A DNA stretch of 64,000 bases, from positions 497,351 to 561,350 of the forward strand of contig NZ_SMFQ01000002.1 of NCBI RefSeq assembly GCF_004339015.1. The letters are read 5' to 3'. Under the pieces are notes generated by a model that saw only the letters and a list, made by a program, of their open reading frames with translations, was not told the DNA's origin and did no database searches. A program made the position numbers and the translations under genes. The stretch's first letter is position 1, and each line of letters begins with the position of its first letter. The stretch is from Cocleimonas flava. Its GTDB lineage: Bacteria > Pseudomonadota > Gammaproteobacteria > Thiotrichales > Thiotrichaceae. This document shows, one piece after another, positions 54,924-63,816 of this stretch.

Positions 54924-55826
54924 TCAAGCAATGCGCTTAACAATAAAACTTGCGATTTCTCTTAGTGAATCGGCTTCTTCTCCAAAATCTATGAGAGAGT
55001 CTAACGCTTTTTTGTTCAAATTAAACAATTTTTCTTTAGTTGCTGACATTCCCATGATGGACGGATAGGTTGGTTTTCCTGCCGCAATATCGGATCCCTG
55101 TTGTTTTCCCAGCGTTTCTGTATCGCTTTGAATATCAAGAATGTCGTCTCTAACCTGAAAAGCCAAACCAATTGCTTGAGAGTATTCTGTCAAACTTCTA
55201 CGTTTTTTTACAATCTCTTCGCTATTCGCTTGTTCTTTTGTTTCCATACAATACGTCGCCATTTCAACACTTGCTGTAATTAATGCGCCAGTTTTATGGT
55301 TATGCATGATTTCTAATTCATCTTCAGTTAACTGCTTTCCCACTGCCGCTAAATCTATACTCTGTCCCTTCACCATACCATCTGGGCCTGAGGCAATTGC
55401 CAGGATATTGAGTATTTTTAGCTGATTTTCTGCGCAGATTCCTTGCACTGGGTTTGATAGCAACTGGAATGCCAAGGTCTGCAGAGCATCTCCCGCAAGA
55501 ATGGCTGTCGCTTCATCGAAAGCGATATGAGTGGTTGGTTTGCCTCGTCTAAGCGCATCATCATCCATACTCGGCAAATCATCATGAATCAGAGAGTAGG
55601 CATGTATCAATTCGATAGCGGCCGCAGGTAAATCGAGCAAATCGACATTTATCTTTAATGCTTCTCCGGTGGCATATACCAGTAAGGGACGCACACGCTT
55701 ACCGCCACCCAAAGCTGAATAGCGCATCGCTTCATGCAATTGTGAAGATGAAATGAAAGATGAGCTTGATAGAGGTACCGAGTCTAAAAACTGTTCGATA
55801 CGATGCTGATAGTCTTCGCGTGTCAT
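54924..55826 (-). CDS. ispA: Farnesyl diphosphate synthase (geranyltranstransferase)
   Basis: 300 residues. The first Asp-rich motif is HDDLPSMDDDALRRGKPT and the second is FQVRDDILDIQSDTETLGK, both required for Mg-dependent prenyl transfer; GGGKRVRPLLVYATGEAL is the third family block. It makes C15 farnesyl diphosphate from isopentenyl units. It lies 40 bp after xseB, in the conserved operon with dxs. Length and motifs are normal. Confidence 0.95.
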   Translation of the reverse strand: MTREDYQHRIEQFLDSVPLSSSSFISSSQLHEAMRYSALGGGKRVRPLLVYATGEALKINVDLLDLPAAAIELIHAYSLIHDDLPSMDDDALRRGKPTTHIAFDEATAILAGDALQTLAFQLLSNPVQGICAENQLKILNILAIASGPDGMVKGQSIDLAAVGKQLTEDELEIMHNHKTGALITASVEMATYCMETKEQANSEEIVKKRRSLTEYSQAIGLAFQVRDDILDIQSDTETLGKQQGSDIAAGKPTYPSIMGMSATKEKLFNLNKKALDSLIDFGEEADSLREIASFIVKRIA

Positions 55827-55866
55827 AATATTTTAAAAATTAACCTTGGTGTTTGTCGAAAATAGC

Positions 55867-56121
55867 CTATACAGAACTATCATCAAAATCACTCTCTTCG
55901 TCATCTTCACTGAGAATTTTCACACGATGCTCGGCATCTTTTAGCGCTGCCTGACATGCTCTACTCAGCTTCACGCCATTCTCAAATTCTTTTAGTGACT
56001 CTTCTAAAGATAAATCGCCAGATTCAATTTTCGATACCAATGCTTCCAAATCAGCCATGGCAGTTTCAAAATCTGGTTTTGTTTCATCTGCAGATTCATT
56101 TTTCAGAGACTTTTTATTCAT
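55867..56121 (-). CDS. xseB: Exodeoxyribonuclease VII small subunit
   Basis: 84 residues, a short acidic helical protein. The family core FETAMADLEALVSKIESGDLSLEESLKEFENGVKLSRACQ is complete, with an acidic tail (EDDEESDFDDSS). XseB joins the large subunit XseA to degrade single-stranded DNA. It heads the minus-strand xseB-ispA-dxs operon. The promoter must lie in 56122-56294, the gap towards the tiny plus-strand ORF; I see no clear box pair there. Confidence 0.93.
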   Translation of the reverse strand: MNKKSLKNESADETKPDFETAMADLEALVSKIESGDLSLEESLKEFENGVKLSRACQAALKDAEHRVKILSEDDEESDFDDSSV

Positions 56122-56294
56122 CTAAGCTGTGTATCCAATACGTATGCTGGGCTGTTGATTATAATGGCTTAATCCTGAAAGGATAGTGGTGTTTAACAAT
56201 GCCAGCACGGTTTTATGGATAAATAAGTGTAACTTGCAGAGCGCATTAGAATAACCTAACATATGCCCCTAGTTTTATAGGAGTGGAAATTCTC

Positions 56295-56390
56295 ATGTTC
56301 GATTTTAGTTTTGGTGTACCACTGTTGATCGTTACAGCACTGATCATTTTTGCATGGCTGAGTTTTTTCTCAGTAGTGTTTGGAATGTAA
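56295..56390 (+). CDS. Very short predicted single-pass membrane protein (31 residues)
   Basis: An ATG-to-TAA frame of 31 codons begins MFDFSFGVPLLIVTALI, is hydrophobic through the middle and ends SFFSVVFGM. AGGAG lies 11 nt upstream, slightly far but usable, and a perfect terminator hairpin follows (56418-56445). It is too short for most gene finders. Size and hydrophobicity resemble small membrane subunits of respiratory or transport complexes, but I recognise no named family. Lies between divergent xseB and convergent rpoH. Confidence 0.55.
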   Translation: MFDFSFGVPLLIVTALIIFAWLSFFSVVFGM

Positions 56391-56417
56391 ATTTGCTGAG
56401 TATTAATTACAGACAAT

Positions 56418-56445
56418 AAAAAGGTCGCTTTAAAGCGACCTTTTT
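56418..56445. terminator. Bidirectional rho-independent terminator
   Basis: Perfect palindrome: five A, GGTCGCTTT, then AAAGCGACC and five T. Serves rpoH on the minus strand (35 bp past its stop) and the small membrane ORF on the plus strand. Confidence 0.9.
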
Positions 56446-56479
56446 ATTGTTTTGAATTTACAGCTTGTTAACTGTCGTA

Positions 56480-57364
56480 TTAAGCAGCTTCTACTGAACT
56501 CTTTAGCTTTTCAATCGCGTTACTCTCAATCTGACGAATACGCTCAGCCGACACTTCATATTTTGCAGCCAAGTCCTGCAGCGTCGCTTTTTCTTCTACT
56601 AACCAGCGAGAAGCTAGAATATCCTTACTACGATCATCTAAGGTAGACATCGCGTTTTTGAATAAGACCTGAGTATGAGACTCCCAGTCTGCAGTTTCGA
56701 TAGCATCAGAAGGATCTTCGACATCGGATTGCAAGTACTGATTCGGAGAATACGCACTATCATCATCGTCATCTGTCGATAAATCAAAACCGATATCCTG
56801 ACCAGACATGCGCTTTTCCATTTCCAACACGTCTTTGCTTGTAACACCTAAATCATTCGCGATATCTTTAACTTCTGCATCGTTCATCCACGCTAATCTT
56901 TTCTTTTTACTTCTAAGATTAAAGAATAATTTGCGCTGTGCTTTAGTTGTCGCAACTTTAACAATTTTCCAGTTCTTTAAAATAAACTCGTGAATTTCTG
57001 CACGAATCCAATGAACTGCAAAAGATACCAAACGCACATTTACCGTCGGATCAAAGCGTTTTACTGCTTTCATTAATCCTACATTACCTTCTTGCACTAA
57101 ATCAGCTAAAGGTAAACCGTAACCGCTGTAACCGCGCGCAACTTTAATTACAAAACGTAAGTTATGCATAATCAGTTGGCGAGCTGCTTCAAGATCGTCG
57201 TTATCGCGTAGCTTAACTGCCAGTTCGCGCTCTTCAGACTTCTTTAAAACTGGAATTTCACGTACAGACTGAATGTAACTCTCGAGACTTCCTGAAAGAA
57301 CCGGCATAGTCATCGCTGTACTTGTCGCTGCTGTGTTTCCTACTACTAATGTATTGTTTGTCAT
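56480..57364 (-). CDS. rpoH: RNA polymerase sigma-32 (heat-shock) factor
   Basis: 294 residues. Region 2 has LIMHNLRFVIKVARGYSGYG, LADLVQEGNVGLMKAVKRFDP and SFAVHWIRAEIHEFIL. The RpoH box QRKLFFNLR is intact. Region 4 has ATLQDLAAKYEVSAERIRQIE. It directs RNA polymerase to heat-shock promoters for chaperones and proteases. A perfect CIRCE operator (57404-57430) lies 40 bp upstream of the ATG, so HrcA probably represses transcription. An acidic run (DDDDDSAYSPN) between regions 3 and 4 looks lineage-specific. It ends at a bidirectional terminator. Confidence 0.95.
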   Translation of the reverse strand: MTNNTLVVGNTAATSTAMTMPVLSGSLESYIQSVREIPVLKKSEERELAVKLRDNDDLEAARQLIMHNLRFVIKVARGYSGYGLPLADLVQEGNVGLMKAVKRFDPTVNVRLVSFAVHWIRAEIHEFILKNWKIVKVATTKAQRKLFFNLRSKKKRLAWMNDAEVKDIANDLGVTSKDVLEMEKRMSGQDIGFDLSTDDDDDSAYSPNQYLQSDVEDPSDAIETADWESHTQVLFKNAMSTLDDRSKDILASRWLVEEKATLQDLAAKYEVSAERIRQIESNAIEKLKSSVEAA

Positions 57365-57403
57365 ATCTTTTCCCCTGAAACTTCCTCAGATTGTTATGCT
57401 ATT

Positions 57404-57430
57404 TTAGCACTCAAAGACTTAGAGTGCTAA
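57404..57430. promoter_or_regulatory. CIRCE operator (HrcA binding site) upstream of rpoH
   Basis: TTAGCACTC, nine bases, GAGTGCTAA: an exact match to the CIRCE consensus in both half sites. It lies 40 bp before the rpoH start codon, in the position of a promoter or 5' leader, and just after the hemL stop (57473). Confidence 0.93.
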
Positions 57431-57472
57431 TACCACAAAAAGTTTCGGACAATCCGTAATTATTTTTAATAA

Positions 57473-58753
57473 TTAAAGATTTGCGAAGACTTTTTCAGCG
57501 GCGCCTAATGTTGCATTTATGTCCTCAACAGTATGTGCATTAGACATAAAACCAGCTTCATAAGCAGAAGGAGCCAGATTAACGCCCTCATCCAACATAC
57601 TATGGAAGAAACGATTAAATCGCTCTATATTGCACTTTGATACTTGTGCAAAATTTTCTATTTTATCTTCATCACTGAAGAATAAACCAAACATTCCACC
57701 CACTTGATTACTGCTTAATGGAATGTCGCTCTGTCGCGCACGCTCTAACATTCCATTAACGAATAATTCGGTTTTCTCTGTTAGCTCAGGATAAAAACCA
57801 TCACGAGAGATGATTTCCAGTGTCTTCAAACCAGCAGTCATTGCCAACGGATTACCCGATAAAGTACCTGCTTGATAGACAGGACCTAAAGGAGAAAGTT
57901 TCTCCATAATATCTTTACGCCCACCAAATGCGGCAGCTGGCATACCGCCACCGATAACTTTGCCCAAGGTAGTCAAATCTGGCTTTATGCCGTAATGTGC
58001 TTGTGCACCACCCAGTGCAACGCGGAACCCGGTCATGACCTCATCAAAAATCAATACGGATCCATGCTCATCACACACTTCTCGGAGTGTTTCCAGGAAA
58101 CCTTCCGAAGGTGGAATACAGTTCATATTCCCTGCTACTGGCTCAACAATAATACAGGCGATCTTATCTCCCATTTTTGCAAATAAGTCTTTTACTTGCT
58201 GCGGATTATTGTAATCCAGCGTTAAGGTGTGCTTTGCCAAATCAGCGGGAACACCAGGAGAGTTTGGCTCACCAAAAGTCAAAGCGCCTGAACCCGCTTT
58301 TACTAACAACGAATCACCATGTCCATGATAGCCACCCTCAAACTTCACAATATCATCACGACCTGTGAATCCGCGCGCCAATCGAATAGCTGACATGGTT
58401 GCTTCAGTTCCAGAGCTCACCATTCTCAACATTTCTATGGAAGGCAGGATTTCACAAATTTTCTTCGATATTGTTACTTCTATTTCTGTTGGCGCACCAA
58501 AGCTTAAGCCGTTTTCACTGGCAGTTTTAACCGCTTCGATGACTTCTGGATGCGCATGACCCGCGATCATTGGCCCCCAAGAACCCACATAATCGATATA
58601 TTTGTTGCCATCTACGTCAAATAAATAAGCGCCTTTTGCTCTTTCTATAAATAACGGGGTACCACCGACGCTTTTAAATGCACGTACGGGAGAATTTACT
58701 CCACCAGGGATTGTAAGTTGAGCCTGCTCAAATAAAGATTGAGATTTAGTCAT
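57473..58753 (-). CDS. hemL: Glutamate-1-semialdehyde 2,1-aminomutase
   Basis: 426 residues of the class III aminotransferase fold. N-terminal [43 protein letters not shown], the [21 protein letters not shown] loop, [10 protein letters not shown] and [11 protein letters not shown] (the PLP-binding Lys) are all present. It converts glutamate-1-semialdehyde to 5-aminolevulinate for haem. It is a lone gene on the minus strand, with the paired repeats 58834-58902 upstream and the CIRCE/rpoH unit downstream. Length normal. Confidence 0.96.
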   Translation of the reverse strand: MTKSQSLFEQAQLTIPGGVNSPVRAFKSVGGTPLFIERAKGAYLFDVDGNKYIDYVGSWGPMIAGHAHPEVIEAVKTASENGLSFGAPTEIEVTISKKICEILPSIEMLRMVSSGTEATMSAIRLARGFTGRDDIVKFEGGYHGHGDSLLVKAGSGALTFGEPNSPGVPADLAKHTLTLDYNNPQQVKDLFAKMGDKIACIIVEPVAGNMNCIPPSEGFLETLREVCDEHGSVLIFDEVMTGFRVALGGAQAHYGIKPDLTTLGKVIGGGMPAAAFGGRKDIMEKLSPLGPVYQAGTLSGNPLAMTAGLKTLEIISRDGFYPELTEKTELFVNGMLERARQSDIPLSSNQVGGMFGLFFSDEDKIENFAQVSKCNIERFNRFFHSMLDEGVNLAPSAYEAGFMSNAHTVEDINATLGAAEKVFANL

Positions 58754-58810
58754 AATAATTCCGAATTTTCTAATTAATATATCGTGTGGTTATTTGTCGT
58801 TGTTTTTACG

Positions 58811-58836
58811 TTTCAATGTAAAACATTACATTGAAA
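58811..58836. terminator. 11-bp stem hairpin next to paired repeats
   Basis: TTTCAATGTAA and TTACATTGAAA with a 4-nt loop; perfect stem. It lies between the repeat pair and the hemL start. There is no long T-tract, so a terminator or a processing site are both possible. Confidence 0.55.
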
Positions 58837-58902
58837 AAAAGTGCCTATAAGTAGGGGGGTGCATTAAATTAAATACACCCCCCTACTTATAAGCACTTTT
58901 TT
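58834..58902. repeat. Inverted pair of dispersed C-rich repeats
   Basis: Left arm 58834-58861 and right arm 58876-58902, joined by an AT-rich 14-nt spacer. Each arm has C6-TACTTATA then (A/G)GCAC and a T-run. Here the C-rich ends face inward, opposite to the pair at 1219-1276. As RNA from the minus strand it makes a hairpin with a T-tail after the GTPase gene (58997). Confidence 0.8.
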
Positions 58903-58996
58903 ATTTTATTCCAAGTTAGAATTAACTCAAGCAAGACATCCGTCAATTTTTTGAATGACTATTTATCTATTTGCCTTGTTCTCGGTGAATATGCTT

Positions 58997-60430
58997 TTAT
59001 GAGTCTTCTTTACCGGATGGACTGGTATATCGATCATTCAAGGTTTGGACGAATTTGTCGATATCACTGCGTATACCGTCTAATCTTTTACGTACACCTG
59101 TACCCCAACCGACTGGATTCTTTCTGAAAATACTGCGCCACCAGCGTGTATTTTTTCTAAACGCATTGGCGATATTTCCATAAGGCTCGTCAGTGCTTAA
59201 TTTTTTTGCAACGCCATTCACTAATTTTGAACGGACCATCTGATGAATCAGATAGAAGATCACAACTATCGCAGCTAACACCCCGACACCTAATATTTTG
59301 TTTTGTTTCAAAGCATCCAGCCATGGAGGATTAAAGACCATTCCCTGCCAGTAACCCGCAATCACTGAAAGTGTTATCAAGCCTAAAATGATAGGAACAA
59401 AAACCACCACATCGGTGATTAACACTCTTTTCTTCCAACGTTGCATAGCCAATTTTACTTGAGGCACTGCTTGTTGCTCTATTTGATTAGAGAGTGACTC
59501 CATGCTTCCGATAATTCGATACACTCTTTCCACATCAATATCTTCCATACGTTTAGATATTTCTGCGTAGTCATTATTTCGCTTGTTTAAATATCGCTCC
59601 CAAACGGCTTTATTCTCAACAGGAGCTGCTAAGTCAGTATTAAAAATAACGTAGAAACGGCCGGCATTTAAACCACTTTGCACCAACGCTTTTTGCCATG
59701 ACGCCACAATATCTTCCATATTGTCGTCATTTGCCGATGTATCAATCTGATTCAAGATAAACATGAATTTGCTGTTATCACTGCGCTTTTGTGAACCTTG
59801 CACAAGATGCTCCAGAGTATCTTGCATTGCTCCTGGCTCTGGATGTCTTGCATCAAATAGCACCAACACCAAGTCCGAAAGATCAATAATATGATCAGTC
59901 AGTTTTAAGGTTTCTTTTCGTTGCTCATCCGCGTCAAAACCTGGAGAGTCGATAACTATCTTTCCGCGAAGTTTTTCGCTTGGCGTTGCTTTCATTTGCA
60001 AATAGTTATCAATTCGAGAGCCTTCGCCCTGCGTAACAGATTCAATGTCTTCGCTGATTTGATAAAATGGAAAACGAGGATCACCATCTAAAGCGATGCC
60101 CGGCAATGTACGGACTTTCGAATCTCTACTGTAAGTGAGAACCGTAAATTTATCATCGACTGCCTGATTTCCAGAGTCTTGAACATTAAGCCCCAGATAC
60201 GAATTGATGAAACTTGATTTACCAGCGGAGAACGTTCCTAAAATTGAAACCAGTGGCCACCACGATATCTGGGTAGCATACGATTGATCTGCAGCTAACA
60301 ACCCCATTTTTTGAGAAATTTTATCGAGCTTTCTATAACGATCTACGACTGATACTAATACAGGGTTTTCGGTCTCAAGGTGTTTTTGCAAAAGCTCTAG
60401 TCGGTCTTGCATTCTCTTTGCGGGTGTCAT
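58997..60430 (-). CDS. Membrane-anchored dynamin/EHD-like GTPase
   Basis: 477 residues. G1 loop ILGTFSAGKSSFINSYLG near residue 65, G3 IVIDSPGFDADEQRKE near 160 and G4 FILNQIDTS near 227. The FDARHPEPGAMQDTLEHL segment resembles EHD/dynamin-superfamily GTPases, which bind and remodel membranes. Two transmembrane helices (VVVFVPIILGLITLSVIAGYW at about 335-355; ILGVGVLAAIVVIFYL at about 378-393) anchor it, followed by a basic C-terminal domain with Trp-rich segments. It is the last gene of a six-gene minus-strand unit. The exact action (fusion, fission or scaffolding) is not readable. Confidence 0.8.
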   Translation of the reverse strand: MTPAKRMQDRLELLQKHLETENPVLVSVVDRYRKLDKISQKMGLLAADQSYATQISWWPLVSILGTFSAGKSSFINSYLGLNVQDSGNQAVDDKFTVLTYSRDSKVRTLPGIALDGDPRFPFYQISEDIESVTQGEGSRIDNYLQMKATPSEKLRGKIVIDSPGFDADEQRKETLKLTDHIIDLSDLVLVLFDARHPEPGAMQDTLEHLVQGSQKRSDNSKFMFILNQIDTSANDDNMEDIVASWQKALVQSGLNAGRFYVIFNTDLAAPVENKAVWERYLNKRNNDYAEISKRMEDIDVERVYRIIGSMESLSNQIEQQAVPQVKLAMQRWKKRVLITDVVVFVPIILGLITLSVIAGYWQGMVFNPPWLDALKQNKILGVGVLAAIVVIFYLIHQMVRSKLVNGVAKKLSTDEPYGNIANAFRKNTRWWRSIFRKNPVGWGTGVRKRLDGIRSDIDKFVQTLNDRYTSPSGKEDS

Positions 60431-60501
60431 GAAATTTCCTTCCGAGTCACTTTAGACATCTGGTTTTACTGGTTAAAACGGGTGCAACCAAGCATTTAGG
60501 C

Positions 60502-61233
60502 TTAGTTCATAGAAATCGCAGGCATAGCCAAGTAAGGGCTATTTATTCGTGCAGGACCTTGATCATTAGACATGGATTGCTGGAAAAGAGCTGGCTGCAC
60601 TTGATAACTCGAACCTGCTGGTGATACTGGAACAGGCATTGGAATATCCTGCTGATAATTTGAAACAGGTTGTTCTGCAGGATAGGCGAAATATGATTGT
60701 GGCAAAGGCGCTCTAGAACCCGGGAAAGGCATGCTCTGACTGTTCTTCCAAGGCAAAAAGTTATTCATAAAGCTTAATGGAGTAGAAATATTCTTATTCA
60801 TACTCCACATATCTCTTTGCATATTGTTAGTAGATGCCGCCATGTCGTAAGTAGCTGTTCGCATTCCACCAATACTCGTTACCATTTCATCGGTATTCTG
60901 CGTCATATTGGTCAAGTTACTCGACATGCTATTGGTAGAATCTACCAGACTATCCATTTTTACAGACATCTGATTCATGTCACCAGATATTGAGCTCATA
61001 TTATTGTCTAGTGAACCGCTCATGTGCGCGATTGTATCAGCCATTCTGTTTACGTCAGATGTTAACGAGAATATAAGAAAAAAGCCAAAAATAGAAAGCA
61101 CAAAGAAAGCAAACATAGATGGATAGACCAACATCTGCATACGTTTATGAGTTGCTGCAGCCTTCATTTCAAATTCTTGAAGTTCGTTTTCCATTTCAAG
61201 AATGTAATCTCTATGTAGTTCGCTCTTAGCCAT
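60502..61233 (-). CDS. Single-pass membrane protein with Met/Ser-rich coiled coil, unknown function
   Basis: 243 residues. A charged cytoplasmic helix (YILEMENELQEFEMKAAATHKRMQM) precedes one membrane segment (VYPSMFAFFVLSIFGFFLIFSL, about 37-58). A long heptad-like region follows, extraordinarily rich in Met, Asn and Ser with repeated units such as NRMADTIAHMSGSLDNNMSS, then a Pro/Gln-rich tail (MPVPVSPAG). No enzymatic motif. The repeats resemble coiled-coil sensory or scaffolding proteins. It is 17 bp after the TPR gene and 71 bp before the GTPase gene, so it is part of the same operon. Confidence 0.75.
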   Translation of the reverse strand: MAKSELHRDYILEMENELQEFEMKAAATHKRMQMLVYPSMFAFFVLSIFGFFLIFSLTSDVNRMADTIAHMSGSLDNNMSSISGDMNQMSVKMDSLVDSTNSMSSNLTNMTQNTDEMVTSIGGMRTATYDMAASTNNMQRDMWSMNKNISTPLSFMNNFLPWKNSQSMPFPGSRAPLPQSYFAYPAEQPVSNYQQDIPMPVPVSPAGSSYQVQPALFQQSMSNDQGPARINSPYLAMPAISMN

Positions 61234-61250
61234 ATTTTCCTAATATTTGA

Positions 61251-62192
61251 TTATTGTTTTACAGCTTGTAATTTCTTGTGTATTTCTGCTGCGCGATCAG
61301 GGTAAAACAGACCGATAAAACCTATCATATTTGCGACTCTTTCAGCATTACCTTGCTCAATCATTGGTATCGCGATCTCTGAATATAATTGTGCAGCTTT
61401 TTTAGGGTAGCCTTGTCGCCAATATACGTTACCTAATTCGCCACGATACTCGATCACATTTGGTTCTAATTCGATTAACTGCGAATATATTTGAGAAGCC
61501 TCTTCCAAGCCGTTATTCCAATAAGCTTCGCGGGCCATTAACAACATTTCTTCAGTACTTGATTGCCCTAAATCTTCAATGCTTTTAGCATCTGCCGTAG
61601 CTTCTTCGGGTTTAGGTGTTTCTTCGATTGTAGATGCAGCTGCGACTGCAACATCAGCTTGAGTACCTGTTTTACCCGCTGTTGTTTCTACAACTGCTTG
61701 AGGAGCTTCTGCTTCAGTTGCTTCAGCTTCGGCGATTTTCTTCTTAGTCGATGAGCTACTATACCCACCAACAACCAAACCATCAGGGTATGATCTACTC
61801 GTTACTGTTGTTGAATCTATTGTTGCCTTTTTAACAATTTCTTCACTTACTGGAGCAGTTTTGTTATCTACCACAGCAGATTGCTCTTCAGTTTGCGTAG
61901 ATTTTGTATTTTCTGTTTGAGTGCTTGCGGCTACTTCAGTTTCGACCTCAACTATCTCTTCTACAACTACTTTCTTTTTATCTGATTCGATTAAAGCAGA
62001 AGTCACTGCAGAAGGTGTTTCTAGTGTCTTAGTCGTGTGAGTAGTTTCAACTTGCTGTTGTTTATTAGCATGATCATCTACATGAACATCCTCTTTAGCA
62101 CCGTGATTACCAATAGATAAAAGGATTGCTATCGCACCCACGAACCATGTCGCAAGGATAGGATGCCCCATTAACCAACGAACAATATACAT
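61251..62192 (-). CDS. Membrane-anchored TPR-repeat protein
   Basis: 313 residues. One N-terminal membrane segment (HPILATWFVGAIAILLSIG) is followed by a long low-complexity region rich in Thr, Glu, Val and Ala, reading like a flexible linker (VEEIVEVETEVAAST and ATEAEAPQAVVE). A C-terminal TPR block of about 100 residues follows: EEMLLMAREAYWNNGLEEASQIYSQLIELEP then IEYRGELGNVYWRQGYPKKAAQLYSEI. TPRs mediate protein contacts. Periplasmic orientation of the TPR domain is likely but not certain. It lies 71 bp after the ParA gene and 17 bp before the coiled-coil membrane protein gene. Confidence 0.8.
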   Translation of the reverse strand: MYIVRWLMGHPILATWFVGAIAILLSIGNHGAKEDVHVDDHANKQQQVETTHTTKTLETPSAVTSALIESDKKKVVVEEIVEVETEVAASTQTENTKSTQTEEQSAVVDNKTAPVSEEIVKKATIDSTTVTSRSYPDGLVVGGYSSSSTKKKIAEAEATEAEAPQAVVETTAGKTGTQADVAVAAASTIEETPKPEEATADAKSIEDLGQSSTEEMLLMAREAYWNNGLEEASQIYSQLIELEPNVIEYRGELGNVYWRQGYPKKAAQLYSEIAIPMIEQGNAERVANMIGFIGLFYPDRAAEIHKKLQAVKQ

Positions 62193-62263
62193 TTAATAAA
62201 TCTCCTTAAAATAATATGTGTCTATTACACGAGTTTATACTAGAAATACTATTCTAGTATAAA

Positions 62264-62884
62264 CTAATACAATAGCTCTCCTAATTCTTCTATTTCTGCA
62301 GCGGCCTTTGATTTTGCGTCCATTTCGAACACTGCCATGCCCTCACTAAACGAGCGCCTATATGCTGTTCTTTGATAAAGTCTAGGCTCTATCATTTTAA
62401 TTCCTGACAAACTGTTTAATGCGTCAAAAGCATCATCTGTTTCCCTCACTGCAGTATGCGTATCTGAGCGATTCATGAAACCAATAATTTCTGGAACTAC
62501 ACCAGTTTTTCTAACGTTACTTATTAATTTTAAAAAACGTTGAGTTGACCATACATCTGCCTGACTTGGTGCAACTGGAATCACGATTCTATCTGCGCGC
62601 TGAAGACCTGTATTCATCGCTTCATTATCTGATATACCGATATCTACGATGACTTCAGTATGTTTACCTTCACTACCTAGCTCATTCGCATTATGAATAG
62701 GTTCCAGAGTAGGCATATGACCATCTTCGGTTCTTATTTCCAGAGCATCCGTAATTGTTGCTTGCGGATCTAAATCATAAACAGACACATGTACATTTCT
62801 TCGTGTGGCAACCCAAATAGATAAATTAAAGGCGACAGTACTTTTACCTGTACCACCTTTTAAGTTACCTATAACCGTTATCAT
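62264..62884 (-). CDS. Orphan ParA/MinD-type ATPase
   Basis: 206 residues. The deviant Walker A motif is VIGNLKGGTGKSTVAFNLS near residue 5, then SVYDLDPQATITDAL (A') and VIVDIGISDNEA in place of the Walker B/switch region. RADRIVIPVAPSQADVWSTQRF and the FMNRSDTHTAVRE region are ParA-like. ParA ATPases form dynamic DNA- or membrane-associated dimers that position cargo such as plasmids, chromosomes or protein clusters. No ParB or parS-like partner is visible in the window. Its 4-nt overlap with the upstream proline-rich gene shows tight coupling. Confidence 0.87.
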   Translation of the reverse strand: MITVIGNLKGGTGKSTVAFNLSIWVATRRNVHVSVYDLDPQATITDALEIRTEDGHMPTLEPIHNANELGSEGKHTEVIVDIGISDNEAMNTGLQRADRIVIPVAPSQADVWSTQRFLKLISNVRKTGVVPEIIGFMNRSDTHTAVRETDDAFDALNSLSGIKMIEPRLYQRTAYRRSFSEGMAVFEMDAKSKAAAEIEELGELLY

Positions 62885-63798
62885 TTACTTTGACCTTCCA
62901 ACTCTTTATTTTCTAATTCTGAATGATCTTTCTTCATAGCCTTGTTTTGTGAAGGTAACTTCATACCTTGTTGCCCCCATTGATTGGGAATTGGCGCAAA
63001 GTAGTAACTACCATTTAACTGCGGCTGTTGAGGAAAATGATAATTCGGATAAACAGGCATAGGAACATATCTATATTGCTGCATATACCTGACACCATTT
63101 GGGTTACCAGGCATCTGCATCCAAATTGGTTGACCATTAAGTTGCGTTTTAGGGCTTTCTTTCTTTAAGTTATGACCCTCAGGAGCAACTGGCATTTCCG
63201 GCTTTTGCGGTTTAGCTGTTAATTTATTGCTTGGTAGTTGTGGCGTCTTTTTTAGTTCAGGTTTTAAACGACGAATTTCAGGAGCAAAAGGCTTAACTGG
63301 TTTTTTGGCCGTTACTTCGGCAGTACTTTTAACAGGAGCCTTTATTTCTGGCTTCTTCATAGAGGAATTATCAAGCTTAGGAGCAACTGGTGCTTTTTCT
63401 GTTTGCACTGGTTTTTCTATCAAACTCTCCGGTGCTTTTGGCGCTTCAAGCTGAGGTGATAATTGAGGTGCTTGCGGTTTATTTAATGTTCCTGCAGTAC
63501 TTTTCGAAAAAGGCCCAGGAGGAGGAAGCACAGAAGACTTTAATGTAGACTTGGCATCAGAAGTAGCAGTAGCAACACTAGCTTCAATGCTTTCTGTTAA
63601 TTCTATAGTTACTTCATCTTTAGGCGAATCCTCTTTGACGAGGATTTCTACAGTCGTTTCATTAACACTTATTGATTGGTTTTTTTCCAAAGTCGACTGT
63701 TTATTATCCGCGCTACCCGTTCCAGTCATTAATATCATTACAGAAGTTACTACTGTTGCAACGACAGCAGTGAGTGCTCCTTTTTTTGCATCATTCAT
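62881..63798 (-). CDS. Proline-rich single-pass membrane protein, unknown function
   Basis: 305 residues. A short cytoplasmic start (MNDAKKGA) leads to one membrane segment (LTAVVATVVTSVMILMTG). It is then almost wholly Pro/Lys/Ala-rich low complexity, for example KAPVAPKLDNSSMKKP and EIKAPVKSTAEVTAKKPV, ending in a Gln/Tyr/Pro-rich region (YRYVPMPVYPNYHFPQQPQ). The build is like a TonB-type spacer that crosses the periplasm, but the conserved C-terminal TonB domain is absent. It overlaps the ParA gene by 4 nt and begins 18 bp after the gene cut by the window edge. Confidence 0.7.
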   Translation of the reverse strand: MNDAKKGALTAVVATVVTSVMILMTGTGSADNKQSTLEKNQSISVNETTVEILVKEDSPKDEVTIELTESIEASVATATSDAKSTLKSSVLPPPGPFSKSTAGTLNKPQAPQLSPQLEAPKAPESLIEKPVQTEKAPVAPKLDNSSMKKPEIKAPVKSTAEVTAKKPVKPFAPEIRRLKPELKKTPQLPSNKLTAKPQKPEMPVAPEGHNLKKESPKTQLNGQPIWMQMPGNPNGVRYMQQYRYVPMPVYPNYHFPQQPQLNGSYYFAPIPNQWGQQGMKLPSQNKAMKKDHSELENKELEGQSK

Positions 63799-63816
63799 AT
63801 TCTTACTATACCTACT

